Shown in pieces: positions 1 through 7,660 of a stretch of DNA of 64,000 nucleotides (position 1 is the first letter of the stretch; each line of letters opens with the position of its first letter). The translations under genes and the position numbers were made by a program. The stretch is taken from the NCBI RefSeq assembly GCF_014855495.1, contig NZ_JACYFJ010000005.1:62001-126000 (forward strand), read 5' to 3'. The DNA is from Euzebyella saccharophila. GTDB lineage: Bacteria > Bacteroidota > Bacteroidia > Flavobacteriales > Flavobacteriaceae. Under the pieces are notes generated by a model. The model worked only from the letters and a program-made list of their open reading frames with translations, was not told where the DNA came from and did no database searches.

Positions 1-766
1 TATTGACGAAAAAAAACTGTTCGCCCCTACTTTTCTTTGCAAATTCTGGTTTGGTTATGAAGCCGCTTATTTTAACAATAGGGGTTTCTTCATCTACGGG
101 CACCAGTTTTTCATTGGTACGGGACCCAAAAATATTTACTATTCTTTTACGGTAATTATCTGCGGGAAGATTGAAAAGTTCACTTCCGTTATGATAAAAG
201 TGAAAGGAAACTGTTGGGTGGGCCAAGGCTACCCTATGAAATTCATCGGTAATGTGCCTTAATTCTACTTGGTTAGATTTAAGAAAGTTCCTTCTCGCTG
301 GGATATTGAAGAATAGATTTTTCACCGCCATGGACGTGCCTTTGGGGGTAACGGTCACTTCTTGAAATACAATTTTACTACCCTCCATTTTTAGGTGGGT
401 GCCAACCTCTTTCTCTTCCGGTTTTGTTTGCATTTCAACATGGGCAATTGCTCCAATGGAGGCCAATGCCTCTCCCCTAAACCCTTTGGTGTTAAGATTG
501 AAGAGGTCTTCTGCCTGTTGGATTTTACTTGTGGCATGGCGTTCAAAACTAAGTCGGGCATCGGTAGCGCTCATTCCAACCCCATCATCAACTACTTGGA
601 TCAAGGCTTTGCCACCATCCTTTACAATCAGCTTTATAGTGGTGGAACCGGCATCCAAAGCATTTTCCAATAGTTCTTTAACCACTGATGCAGGGCGCTG
701 TACTACCTCCCCAGCAGCAATTTGATTTGCAACGTGGTCCGGTAAAAGTTTAATGATATCCGCCAT
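1..766 (-). CDS. mutL: DNA mismatch repair protein MutL, N-terminal part (cut by window edge)
   Basis: The frame reads from an ATG at 766 to the window edge without a stop, giving about 255 residues of the N-terminal ATPase region of MutL. The GHKL ATPase motifs are visible: [10 protein letters not shown] near residues 33-42 (Mg/ATP-binding Asn), DDGVGM near 60-65, and the ATP-lid sequence RHATSKI followed by [10 protein letters not shown]. MutL couples MutS mismatch recognition to strand incision in DNA repair. Its ATG overlaps the TAA of the upstream small membrane protein gene by one base (TAATG), so the two are probably co-translated. The C-terminal dimerisation domain lies outside the window, so whether it carries an endonuclease motif cannot be seen. 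Confidence 0.95.
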   Translation of the reverse strand, partial: MADIIKLLPDHVANQIAAGEVVQRPASVVKELLENALDAGSTTIKLIVKDGGKALIQVVDDGVGMSATDARLSFERHATSKIQQAEDLFNLNTKGFRGEALASIGAIAHVEMQTKPEEKEVGTHLKMEGSKIVFQEVTVTPKGTSMAVKNLFFNIPARRNFLKSNQVELRHITDEFHRVALAHPTVSFHFYHNGSELFNLPADNYRKRIVNIFGSRTNEKLVPVDEETPIVKISGFITKPEFAKKSRGEQFFFVN

Positions 767-1065
767 TAGTTAGGGAAGAATATTGTAAGATCAAAATCTA
801 GGATAAACAAAGCAATGAGAACTAAAATACCAATGATAATGGCCATTCTTATTTTGAGATTGCGGTCTCCTTCCCGCTTCATATCGTCCATGGCACTACT
901 GAACTTCCCTTTTAGACCACGAGGGGTATTGAGGGTAGTTCTGTATTTATCAAATTTAGCTTCCATTTTAAATGGGCTGCCCTTGCCCTTATCGTCATAG
1001 TAACGAGGAGCGTATTCAAACTTCTTATTTCGCTTGAGTTTCGTGAATTTACTGAGCATTCCCAT
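766..1065 (-). CDS. Small conserved membrane protein, often misnamed riboflavin synthase subunit beta
   Basis: About 100 residues: a charged, Lys/Arg-rich N-terminal two thirds containing [11 protein letters not shown], and one hydrophobic segment at about residues 73-92 ([17 protein letters not shown]) near the C terminus. No enzymatic motif is seen. I recall such proteins in Flavobacteriaceae labelled 'riboflavin synthase subunit beta'; nothing here supports that, and the label may come from ribH lying next door. The longest frame opens with TTG at 1074, but a -7-like element covers that codon, so ATG at 1065 (or 1059) is the better start. It is translationally coupled to mutL downstream. 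Function unknown. Confidence 0.8.
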   Translation of the reverse strand: MGMLSKFTKLKRNKKFEYAPRYYDDKGKGSPFKMEAKFDKYRTTLNTPRGLKGKFSSAMDDMKREGDRNLKIRMAIIIGILVLIALFILDFDLTIFFPN

Positions 1066-1071
1066 GATTTT

Positions 1072-1079
1072 CAAAGGTA
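1072..1079 (-). promoter_or_regulatory. Probable -7 element of the small-protein/mutL operon
   Basis: On the minus strand this reads TACCTTTG, matching the Bacteroidota -7 consensus TAnnTTTG. Transcription would start around 1067-1069, only 2-4 bases before the ATG at 1065, so the message would be nearly leaderless. No convincing -33 TTG lies at the usual spacing. Confidence 0.45.
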
Positions 1080-1211
1080 CTTAAAATCAAAAAATATGCC
1101 CCATAGCCAACGCCAAAATTTGTTAAAACGTCGAGTGTGGGCAGCTCAGATGGTTAGGTGTACTTAATTCTATATAAAATGAAAACAATAGAAGTAAGAA
1201 AAATTCAGGAA

Positions 1212-1694
1212 TTATTTCCCTAGGGTAGCCATTTTTATGGCAGCGATGGCGGCCTCCGTACCTTTGTTGCCGTGTTTTCCTCCACTGCGCTCACGTGACT
1301 GTTGTATGTTGTTGTCCGTTAAAACGCAAAAGATCACTGGAATATCCAATTGCACGTTCAGGTCTTTAATTCCCTGTGCGGTGGCGCTACATACAAAATC
1401 AAAGTGTTTGGTCTCACCCTGAATGACACTTCCAATAGCTATAATGGCATCCAGTTTTTTTGTAGCGGCCAATTTTTTACTTCCGAAGGTAAGTTCAAAA
1501 CTGCCAGGTACATTCCATCTAACAATGTTTTTTTCCAGGGCTCCACAATCCAATAGGGCTTCATGGGCACCATTGTAAAGGCCTTCGGTAATTTCATCGT
1601 TCCATTCAGAAACTACAATACCAAAGCGAAGGGCTTTGGCATTGGGTATGGTTTCCTTATCGTAAACGGATAGGTTTTTATTTTCGGTGGCCAT
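1212..1694 (-). CDS. ribH: 6,7-dimethyl-8-ribityllumazine synthase
   Basis: 160 residues, normal length for the family. It condenses 5-amino-6-ribitylaminouracil with 3,4-dihydroxybutanone 4-phosphate to give lumazine, the penultimate step of riboflavin synthesis in the cytoplasm. Visible motifs are SEWN (29-32, substrate ring stacking on Trp), PGSFEL (63-68), IGSVIQGET (88-95) followed by the catalytic His97 in KHFDF, and the C-terminal GNKGTEAA. Its ATG overlaps the TAA of the upstream TPR gene by one base, so the two form a transcriptional and probably translational unit. No other rib gene is in the window. Confidence 0.96.
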   Translation of the reverse strand: MATENKNLSVYDKETIPNAKALRFGIVVSEWNDEITEGLYNGAHEALLDCGALEKNIVRWNVPGSFELTFGSKKLAATKKLDAIIAIGSVIQGETKHFDFVCSATAQGIKDLNVQLDIPVIFCVLTDNNIQQSRERSGGKHGNKGTEAAIAAIKMATLGK

Positions 1695-2461
1695 TATTTA
1701 GTACTTTTAGCCATGCCTATGAAGGCATCTACAGTAGTTGCTTCCGCAGAAGAAGCGTATTTCTCCTTTATCTGTTCAAAATAGGTTAAAGCTTTTGATT
1801 TATCACCTAAATCAAGAGCAGTAACGCCTGCTTTATAAAGGAATTTTGGTGCCGTAAAGTTGTTGTCGCTATGGTTCAACGCTTTTTCATAATAATCCAA
1901 AGCATCTTCTGCTTGGCCCAATTGCATAAAGGCATCGCCCACACCACCTTTTGCTAATGCCCCCAAGATATCATCCTCAGATTTAAAATCCTCTAAGTGT
2001 GTAATGGCCTCCTGGTACTTTTGCATGTTCAAATAAGCCATACCGGCGGAATAGTTGGCAAGGTTGGCCGCTTGGGTTCCGCTATATTCATCAATAATAT
2101 CCAAGAAACCGTATTTTCCTTCGGCTCCGTTCAAGGCTAAATTATAAAGAGAGTCTTTAGCGGTTGTGCTATTTATCGCTTGGTCAAAATACTGTTGCGG
2201 ATAGTACATTTCATTGGTAGCACTTGCCTCTTTTGGTTTCTCTACAAACTGTACGTAAGCAAGGTAGCCCAATACAGCTACGGCAATTACACCAATGACA
2301 CCTAAAATATAGTTTTGGTTAGAGGCAACCCATTCCTCTGTTTTAGAGGCACTTTCATCTAACGTACTAAATACTTCTGCCGTTGCGCTTTCCTGTTCTT
2401 CAACAACTTGCTCTTCAACTTTGTTTTGAGGTTTAAATCCGCGCTTTTTATATGTGGCCAT
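1694..2461 (-). CDS. Membrane-anchored TPR protein (YfgM/BamD-like architecture)
   Basis: 255 residues. A charged cytoplasmic N-terminal segment (1-50) is followed by a single transmembrane helix at about 51-70 and then a periplasmic domain with tetratricopeptide repeats, clearest at about 160-240 (for example AEDALDYYEKALNH and KSKALTYFEQIKEKY). This layout resembles the YfgM family that acts with periplasmic chaperones, but similarity at the level of architecture does not assign a function. It is the first gene of a unit with ribH and has a -7-like element just upstream. It is divergent from recF. Confidence 0.85.
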   Translation of the reverse strand: MATYKKRGFKPQNKVEEQVVEEQESATAEVFSTLDESASKTEEWVASNQNYILGVIGVIAVAVLGYLAYVQFVEKPKEASATNEMYYPQQYFDQAINSTTAKDSLYNLALNGAEGKYGFLDIIDEYSGTQAANLANYSAGMAYLNMQKYQEAITHLEDFKSEDDILGALAKGGVGDAFMQLGQAEDALDYYEKALNHSDNNFTAPKFLYKAGVTALDLGDKSKALTYFEQIKEKYASSAEATTVDAFIGMAKSTK

Positions 2462-2482
2462 CTTCTTATTTTATAGGTCGCG

Positions 2483-2490
2483 CAAAAATA
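2483..2490 (-). promoter_or_regulatory. -7-like element for the TPR-ribH unit
   Basis: Minus-strand TATTTTTG matches TAnnTTTG; the expected start near 2479 would leave a leader of about 18 bases before the ATG at 2461. No clear -33 TTG. Confidence 0.4.
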
Positions 2491-2526
2491 AAATTTTTAT
2501 CTAAAACCTAAAGGGTATTTATTCGT

Positions 2527-2534
2527 TATTTTTG
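2527..2534 (+). promoter_or_regulatory. -7-like element for recF
   Basis: Plus-strand TATTTTTG matches TAnnTTTG; the predicted start near 2538 gives a leader of about 40 bases before the recF ATG at 2577. It is back to back with the TPR-gene element, so the 115-base gap holds both divergent promoters. Confidence 0.4.
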
Positions 2535-2576
2535 ATGTTTCGATAGATTCAAGCACTAAAACCCCCATGTAGTTAC

Positions 2577-3665
2577 ATGATTTTAAAAAAACTTTCCCTT
2601 ATCAATTACAAGAATTTTGATTCAAGAGATTTTCAGCTTGATGACAAAATCAACTGTTTTGTGGGGGCCAATGGTATTGGTAAAACCAATGTGCTGGATG
2701 CCGTTTACCATTTGGCTTTTGGAAAGAGTTATTTTAACCCGGTATCTTCCCAAAACATTAAGCATGGAGAAGAGTTTTTTGTAATCAATGGGGAATTTGA
2801 AAAAGATGAACGGGAGGAGAAAGTGGTCTGTAGTTTAAAAAAAGGTACCAAAAAGGTCATGAAAAGAAATGGTAAAATTTATGACCGATTGGCCGATCAT
2901 ATAGGCCTCTTGCCAATGGTTATGATTTCTCCGGCAGATAGGGACTTGATCATTGAGGGAAGTGAAACCAGACGTAAATTTATGGATGGGGTCATTTCAC
3001 AGTCAGACAAGGCATATCTGCAAAACTTATTGAAATATAATAAAGTGCTGGCCCAACGTAACTCGTTATTGAAGTATTTTGCGGCCAACCGTACCTTTGA
3101 TGGTACTACGCTTGCAGTCTATAATGATCAATTGAACGATTTTGGTTCGGAAATATTTAAAAAAAGAAAGCAGTTTCTAGAGCGCTTTGTCCCTATTTTT
3201 CAAGAGCAACATGAAATTATAACCGGAGGAAAGGAACAAGTTTCCTTGGTGTATGAAAGCAAATTGCTACATAGTGGATTGATACAGCTTTTGGAGGATA
3301 ATCTTGAAAAAGATAAAGCTTTGCAGTATACTTCTGTGGGTACCCATAAGGATGACCTGAGTTTTGAGATCCATGGTCATCCTATTAAAAAATTCGGGAG
3401 CCAAGGCCAACAAAAGTCTTTTTTAATCGCTCTGAAGTTTGCGCAATTTCAGTTTATAAAGGAACAATCTAATAGTACACCTATCTTACTTTTGGACGAT
3501 ATTTTTGATAAATTGGATGGACATCGGGTGGCTCATATTATCAATTTGGTGAACAACGATAATTTTGGGCAAATATTTATTAGTGATACGCATGCCGATC
3601 GCACGGAATCTATTGTAAAACAGATACACCAATCATATAAAATGTTCCCCATTGGTGCAGCCTAA
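2577..3665 (+). CDS. recF: DNA replication and repair protein RecF
   Basis: 362 residues, the usual RecF length. RecF is an SMC/ABC-like ATPase that, with RecO and RecR, loads RecA at single-strand gaps. The Walker A motif GANGIGKT is at residues 30-37, the ABC signature GSQGQQKS is in the C-terminal third, and Walker B reads [13 protein letters not shown], followed by the D-loop. The gene starts a plus-strand series with a lipoprotein gene and a DUF721/DciA-like gene. Adjacency of recF and DUF721 is, as I recall, common in Bacteroidota and fits a shared replication role. Confidence 0.96.
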   Translation: MILKKLSLINYKNFDSRDFQLDDKINCFVGANGIGKTNVLDAVYHLAFGKSYFNPVSSQNIKHGEEFFVINGEFEKDEREEKVVCSLKKGTKKVMKRNGKIYDRLADHIGLLPMVMISPADRDLIIEGSETRRKFMDGVISQSDKAYLQNLLKYNKVLAQRNSLLKYFAANRTFDGTTLAVYNDQLNDFGSEIFKKRKQFLERFVPIFQEQHEIITGGKEQVSLVYESKLLHSGLIQLLEDNLEKDKALQYTSVGTHKDDLSFEIHGHPIKKFGSQGQQKSFLIALKFAQFQFIKEQSNSTPILLLDDIFDKLDGHRVAHIINLVNNDNFGQIFISDTHADRTESIVKQIHQSYKMFPIGAA

Positions 3666-3675
3666 AACTTTAGAG

Positions 3676-4110
3676 ATGATGTTGAAAAAAATGAGGTTTT
3701 TAATTCCGTTTCTAGTCTTCGTTCTAATTCTCGGTTGTTCCGAAGGAATTAATAAAGAAGAACTAAATCAATTGAACGGCTATTGGGAAATTGAGAAAGT
3801 GACATTACCTGATGGAAGCGTTAAGGAATACTCTGCCAATACCAATGTAGACTTTATTTATTTGGAAGATTTAAAGGGATATAGAAAGAAAATGAGTCCA
3901 AATCTACAAGGTAGTTACAAGACAACGAACGATTTGGAAGACTTTACCATTTTAGAAAAAAACGGGGAGTTTTGGATGCATTATGAAACGGAACTAACGC
4001 AATGGTCAGAAAAATTAATGACCCTACAGAAAACGTCCTTTTCCGTTGTTAATGAGGATGGCATTACCTATAATTATACAAGATTTGAACCCATTTCAAT
4101 ACCCAAATAA
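3676..4110 (+). CDS. Lipocalin-like lipoprotein
   Basis: About 144 residues from the ATG at 3676; the longer frame opens with a TTG inside recF and is less likely. The N terminus is a lipoprotein signal with lipobox LILGC (Cys at about 21), so it should be exported and lipidated. The remainder is beta-rich, beginning LNGYWEIEKVTLPDG, which resembles Bacteroidota lipocalin-like domains. No catalytic residue stands out. It sits between recF and the DciA-like gene, with its stop overlapping the next start by one base (TAATG). A cell-envelope lipoprotein inside a replication operon is odd; function unknown. Confidence 0.75.
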   Translation: MMLKKMRFLIPFLVFVLILGCSEGINKEELNQLNGYWEIEKVTLPDGSVKEYSANTNVDFIYLEDLKGYRKKMSPNLQGSYKTTNDLEDFTILEKNGEFWMHYETELTQWSEKLMTLQKTSFSVVNEDGITYNYTRFEPISIPK

Positions 4111-4406
4111 TGGCAAAAAGAAAAAATGATAACCTAAGTATGGGTGAAGCCTTGAACGAGTTTATTAAAGAAAACCGACTACAGCCTGGAATGGATAAGG
4201 TTGATGTACGTGAAGCTTGGAAAAATTTGATGGGCAATGGGGTAAATAACTATACCAGCACAGTGGAGCTTAGGGGAGATACCCTTTTTGTTGGACTCTC
4301 TTCTTCCGTGCTCCGAGAAGAATTGAGTTTGGGTAAGTCTAAGATTATAACTATGCTCAATGAAGATTTGGGGCGGGATTTAGTTAAGAAGCTGGTATTG
4401 AGATAA
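4110..4406 (+). CDS. dciA: DUF721/DciA-like protein, putative replicative helicase loader
   Basis: 98 residues with the compact DUF721 pattern: N-terminal helix with MGEALNEFIKENRL, a central VREAWKNLMG, and a C-terminal half with LRGDTLFVGLSSSVLREEL, where the conserved strand and Leu-rich helix lie. DciA proteins of this family interact with the replicative helicase DnaB in bacteria lacking DnaC or DnaI. The recF neighbourhood and overlapping start support a replication role. The gene symbol follows from family membership; a functional role in this organism is inferred. Confidence 0.8.
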   Translation: MAKRKNDNLSMGEALNEFIKENRLQPGMDKVDVREAWKNLMGNGVNNYTSTVELRGDTLFVGLSSSVLREELSLGKSKIITMLNEDLGRDLVKKLVLR

Positions 4407-4433
4407 AAAAAGCCCTCACATGTAGTGAAGGCT
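4404..4433 (-). terminator. Rho-independent terminator of ndk
   Basis: A hairpin with arms AGCCCTCAC and GTGAAGGCT lies at 4411-4433 (one mismatch pair), flanked on the plus strand by seven A residues at 4404-4410. Read on the minus strand this is a stem followed by a T7 tract, so it terminates ndk. The plus side has no T tract, so it would only weakly stop the recF-dciA transcript. Confidence 0.75.
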
Positions 4434-4462
4434 CTGTCATTTATACCTCTAGTAAAGGAGGC

Positions 4463-4882
4463 TTAGAATATTTCGCGACCTGAAAAGTGGAAGGCTCCTT
4501 CTATGGCAGCATTTTCATCACTATCAGAACCGTGAACAGCGTTTTCGGCAATATCCGTTGCGAACATTTTTCTTATGGTTCCTTCCGCGGCTTCTGCGGG
4601 GTTGGTGGCGCCAATAAGCGCTCTAAAATCCTCTACGGCATTGCCCTTTTCCAAGATGGCAGCGACAATAGGACCTCTTGTCATGAATTCTACCAACTCG
4701 CCAAAAAATGGTCTTTCCTTGTGTATGGCGTAAAACTCTTGAGCGTCTCTTGTGCTCAATTGCGTATATTTCATTGCAACGATCTTGAAACCAGCAGCTG
4801 AAATTTTTTCTAAAATAGCTCCAATATGCCCTTTTTCAACGGCATCTGGCTTGATCATTGTAAATGTTCTGTTTGTAGTCAT
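4463..4882 (-). CDS. ndk: Nucleoside diphosphate kinase
   Basis: 139 residues from the ATG at 4882. It transfers the gamma phosphate between nucleoside triphosphates and diphosphates through a phospho-histidine. The active-site motif NAVHGSD is present with His117, and the N-terminal [10 protein letters not shown] is typical. An in-frame upstream codon at 4900 overlaps the -7 element, so the shorter start is preferred. The C terminus FHFSGREIF is a usual ending. The gene stands alone, convergent with dciA and with its own promoter and terminator. Confidence 0.96.
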   Translation of the reverse strand: MTTNRTFTMIKPDAVEKGHIGAILEKISAAGFKIVAMKYTQLSTRDAQEFYAIHKERPFFGELVEFMTRGPIVAAILEKGNAVEDFRALIGATNPAEAAEGTIRKMFATDIAENAVHGSDSDENAAIEGAFHFSGREIF

Positions 4883-4897
4883 GTTTTTAATTTTTTG

Positions 4898-4927
4898 CAA
4901 AAATAAGCTTTATTCAACAATGGGCAA
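4898..4927 (-). promoter_or_regulatory. ndk promoter (TTG-N19-TAnnTTTG)
   Basis: On the minus strand a TTG at 4927-4925 is followed after 19 bases by TATTTTTG (4905-4898), a good match to the Bacteroidota -33/-7 consensus. Transcription from about 4894 gives a 12-base leader to the ATG at 4882 and excludes the longer upstream start. Confidence 0.6.
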
Positions 4928-4930
4928 TAA

Positions 4931-5983
4931 TTAATAGGTTTGTTCCAGTTCTTGTAATATTGTTCCGTTATCGCCTTTGATTTGCATATGTACTTTTTTG
5001 GTTTCAAAGTTAAACCTAAGCAACCCAAAACTTTTATTAGAAACTACGCTACCAATGCGATAAGAATTGGGTTCCACGTTAAAACCATCATAAGAGTGGG
5101 TTAGTCCGCTACTGGTAAAATCGACTAAAGGATAGTTCAATCCTTCTAGATCAATTCTGGAAAATTCTGAAATATGTCTGTCGCCCGAAAGAATGATGAC
5201 CCCTTTGGCTTTGGAAGTTACAAGAACTTCCAATAATTTTTTAGTTTCCTCAGGAAAATTACCCCAAGTTTCAAAACCATGTTCCGAAGATAAAACCTGA
5301 ATACTGCTTACTATCACATTAAAATCCGCTTCGGAATTGGTCAATTCATTCTCAAGCCATTTCCATTGTTGTACACCCAAGATGGTAGCATCTTTTTCCT
5401 TATCGGCCTCGTATCTTTTACCAATTACCTTACTGGGAGTAAGGGAGGTGCGAAAATATCGGGTATCCAAAACAAGTATTTTAAGTGAGCCTTTAGGCGT
5501 TTTGTAGTCGTGAGAGGTGTAAATACCTTCTTGTTTTCTTCTGGGGCTATCTTCAGGCACCCCTAAAAAATTGAGTAGCTCCTCCTGACTCTCCTTCTTT
5601 TTGCTATAATCTGTGCCACTGTCGTTTACGCCGTAATCATGGTCGTCCCAAGTGCCAATAACCGGAACTTTACTTTTTAATGCCGCGTAACCGGCAACTT
5701 TGTTTTGTTTGTTGTAAAGCCTTCTTAGCTTTTTCATGTTATAGGTGTCCGAATAAATTATATCGCCACCCCAGATCCAAACGTCGGGTTTAGAAACTAG
5801 AATATCGTCCCATAGGTCATTGGGTTCATTATGCTTGTTACACGAACCAAAAGCCAAATTAAAATGAGACGGTAATTGATCGTTGGCAGCCGTCTTTGGC
5901 GCGAAATTCACCATTTCTTTTTTGGTACTACAGGCAAAGAAAAGAGATGTTAGGATGACAATGGAGAATAAGTGGTATTTCAT
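4931..5983 (-). CDS. PhoD-like metallophosphatase lipoprotein
   Basis: About 350 residues from the ATG at 5983, which begins a lipoprotein signal with lipobox LFFAC (Cys18). Metal-binding motifs of the PhoD/metallophosphatase fold are in order: GGDIIYSD, WDDHDYG and LSGDRHISEF. PhoD-family enzymes are Ca/Fe-dependent phosphodiesterases or phosphomonoesterases; the substrate here is unknown. A longer frame starts at 6016, but a -7-like element at 6003-6010 puts that codon upstream of the transcript. The gene is divergent from nrnA with only 74 bases between starts. Confidence 0.85.
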   Translation of the reverse strand: MKYHLFSIVILTSLFFACSTKKEMVNFAPKTAANDQLPSHFNLAFGSCNKHNEPNDLWDDILVSKPDVWIWGGDIIYSDTYNMKKLRRLYNKQNKVAGYAALKSKVPVIGTWDDHDYGVNDSGTDYSKKKESQEELLNFLGVPEDSPRRKQEGIYTSHDYKTPKGSLKILVLDTRYFRTSLTPSKVIGKRYEADKEKDATILGVQQWKWLENELTNSEADFNVIVSSIQVLSSEHGFETWGNFPEETKKLLEVLVTSKAKGVIILSGDRHISEFSRIDLEGLNYPLVDFTSSGLTHSYDGFNVEPNSYRIGSVVSNKSFGLLRFNFETKKVHMQIKGDNGTILQELEQTY

Positions 5984-6002
5984 GGTGGCATATTTACTAC
6001 TG

Positions 6003-6010
6003 CAAAAATA
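6003..6010 (-). promoter_or_regulatory. -7-like element of the PhoD-like gene
   Basis: Minus-strand TATTTTTG matches TAnnTTTG. It predicts a start near 5999 and a leader of about 16 bases to the ATG at 5983, and argues against the in-frame start at 6016. Confidence 0.45.
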
Positions 6011-6044
6011 GACCATTGTTCATTTTCTCTACATTAATAAATTG

Positions 6045-6052
6045 TATCTTTG
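6045..6052 (+). promoter_or_regulatory. -7-like element of nrnA, implying a leaderless transcript
   Basis: TATCTTTG matches TAnnTTTG and ends only 5 bases before the ATG at 6058, so the mRNA would begin within about 3 bases of the start codon. It fixes the start at 6058 rather than the in-frame codon at 6016. Confidence 0.5.
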
Positions 6053-6057
6053 CGCGC

Positions 6058-7080
6058 ATGAATTTGGAGACAGTAAAAGCGGTTAAAGAACTACTTTCCA
6101 CCCCGCAAAATATGGTAATCATACCACACAAAAATCCTGATGGCGATGCTATAGGTTCCACATTGGCACTTTGGCATTTTTTTAAAAATAATGGTCAGGA
6201 TGCTACCGTTATAGTTCCAAATGACTATCCAAAGTTTTTAAAATGGATGCCAGGAAGTGACCAAATTTTGAATTTTGAAAAGGAAAATCATCAGTGCAAG
6301 GATAAAATAGAAAATGCTACGGTGGTCTTTACCTTGGATTTTAATCACTTGGGCAGGGTGGGCCAGTTAGAGGAGCCGCTTGAGGAGGCTGCAAAGAAAA
6401 TTCCGTTTGTGATGATCGATCACCATCAAGCTCCATCAGATTATGCAAAAATAATGTACTCTGATGTAGAAATGAGCTCTACCTGCCAAATGGTCTATAA
6501 CTTCATTGAAGCGGTAGATGGTGTGGAGAAGATTACCTCAGAGATGGCAAGTTGCCTCTACACGGGGATAATGACGGATACAGGGTCTTTTAAATTCAGG
6601 TCTACTACAGGAGAAACCCACCGAATTGTTGCCGATTTAATTGATCGGGGAGCAGAAAATACCGAGATTCATCATAGGGTCTTTGATACCAATACTCCTG
6701 CAAGACTTAAATTGTTGGGGGTAGCCCTTAATAATATGAAAATTCTGGAGCAGTTTAAAACTGCCTACATTACTCTAAGCCAAGATGAACTGGATGCCCA
6801 TAATTATCAGAAAGGAGATACGGAGGGGTTTGTCAATTACGGACTCACTTTGGAAGGAATTAATTTTGCCGTCATTTTTATAGAAAATAAGGAAGAGGGT
6901 ATCATTAAAATATCATTTCGTTCTATTGGCGATTTTTCAGTGAACGAATTTGCTAGAAGTCATTTTAATGGAGGAGGGCATAATAATGCCGCTGGCGGAA
7001 GAAGTGAAAAATCCTTGCAAGAAACTGCTTTGTATTTTGAATCTTTGTTGAAGGATTATAAAAACCAGCTTGCCGTATGA
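6058..7080 (+). CDS. nrnA: DHH-family oligoribonuclease / pAp phosphatase (NrnA-like)
   Basis: 340 residues. NrnA degrades nanoRNAs of 2-5 nucleotides and dephosphorylates 3'-phosphoadenosine 5'-phosphate. The DHH domain motifs are NPDGDAIGS (26-34) and DHH (121-123) in FVMIDHHQAPSDY, and the C-terminal DHHA1 motif reads FNGGGHNNAAGG. Length and domain order match the NrnA family. The last codons overlap the gldI start (ATGA), so the two genes are probably translationally coupled, a conserved-looking link between nanoRNA turnover and a gliding lipoprotein that has no obvious functional logic. Confidence 0.9.
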   Translation: MNLETVKAVKELLSTPQNMVIIPHKNPDGDAIGSTLALWHFFKNNGQDATVIVPNDYPKFLKWMPGSDQILNFEKENHQCKDKIENATVVFTLDFNHLGRVGQLEEPLEEAAKKIPFVMIDHHQAPSDYAKIMYSDVEMSSTCQMVYNFIEAVDGVEKITSEMASCLYTGIMTDTGSFKFRSTTGETHRIVADLIDRGAENTEIHHRVFDTNTPARLKLLGVALNNMKILEQFKTAYITLSQDELDAHNYQKGDTEGFVNYGLTLEGINFAVIFIENKEEGIIKISFRSIGDFSVNEFARSHFNGGGHNNAAGGRSEKSLQETALYFESLLKDYKNQLAV

Positions 7081-7622
7081 GAATATTAACTCTTTCCACT
7101 TTATTAATTCTACTTTTTGCCAGTTGTGGGGGGCCTGAGCCAAGAAGACCTGTGGAGGTAAAGACGGGTAGTTTTTTTAAGGAATCGGTAGAAAGAAATA
7201 AAGAGCTCTTGGCACAAGAGGAAAAAAGTATTCAATCTATCATAACAAAAGATTCCCTTCACGAGTATAAAAATTCCGCTTCAGGTTCTTGGTATTATTA
7301 CGAAGTGGAGAACGAGCAGGACCTTCCAACTCCCCAACCAGATGATTTGGTCACCATGCAATACGAAATCTACAGTTTTGAGAATGATACCATTTACAGT
7401 GCAGAAGAGACGGGTACAGTGACCTATAAGGTAGATAAACAAGAGCTTTTCCCTGGATTAAGGAATAGTGTTAAATTATTAAAGGAGGGGGAGACGGCGG
7501 TCTTCTTTTTCCCTTCTTCCCTAGGATTTGGATATCATGGGGATAATAATAAAATAGGGGTGAACGTTCCCTTAAAGGTCAAGTTGTCCATTCTTACTAT
7601 TGAGAAGGAAGACCAAGAATAA
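7077..7622 (+). CDS. gldI: Gliding-motility-associated FKBP-type PPIase lipoprotein GldI
   Basis: 181 residues. The signal peptide ends in lipobox LFASC (Cys17), so the protein is lipidated and periplasm-facing. The C-terminal half is an FKBP fold (DLVTMQYEIYSFENDTIY, then LFPGLRNSVKLLKEGETA and GFGYHG). GldI in Flavobacterium johnsoniae is required for gliding and is thought to help fold gliding/T9SS proteins. Some FKBP active-site aromatics look replaced, for example the final strand reads VPLKVKLSIL rather than the usual LVFxVELL, so isomerase activity is not certain. It overlaps nrnA by four bases. Confidence 0.85.
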   Translation: MRILTLSTLLILLFASCGGPEPRRPVEVKTGSFFKESVERNKELLAQEEKSIQSIITKDSLHEYKNSASGSWYYYEVENEQDLPTPQPDDLVTMQYEIYSFENDTIYSAEETGTVTYKVDKQELFPGLRNSVKLLKEGETAVFFFPSSLGFGYHGDNNKIGVNVPLKVKLSILTIEKEDQE

Positions 7623-7660
7623 TGAGTTAATTTATAGTATAAAACCCAAATTAGTAAGCA

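Noticed and set aside
1142-1157. Resemblance to a tRNA D-arm (CAGCTCAGATGGTTAG)
   Set aside because: The D-stem partner is absent, and no anticodon or T-arm follows; the next bases are AT-rich intergenic sequence. A chance match or a very old remnant.
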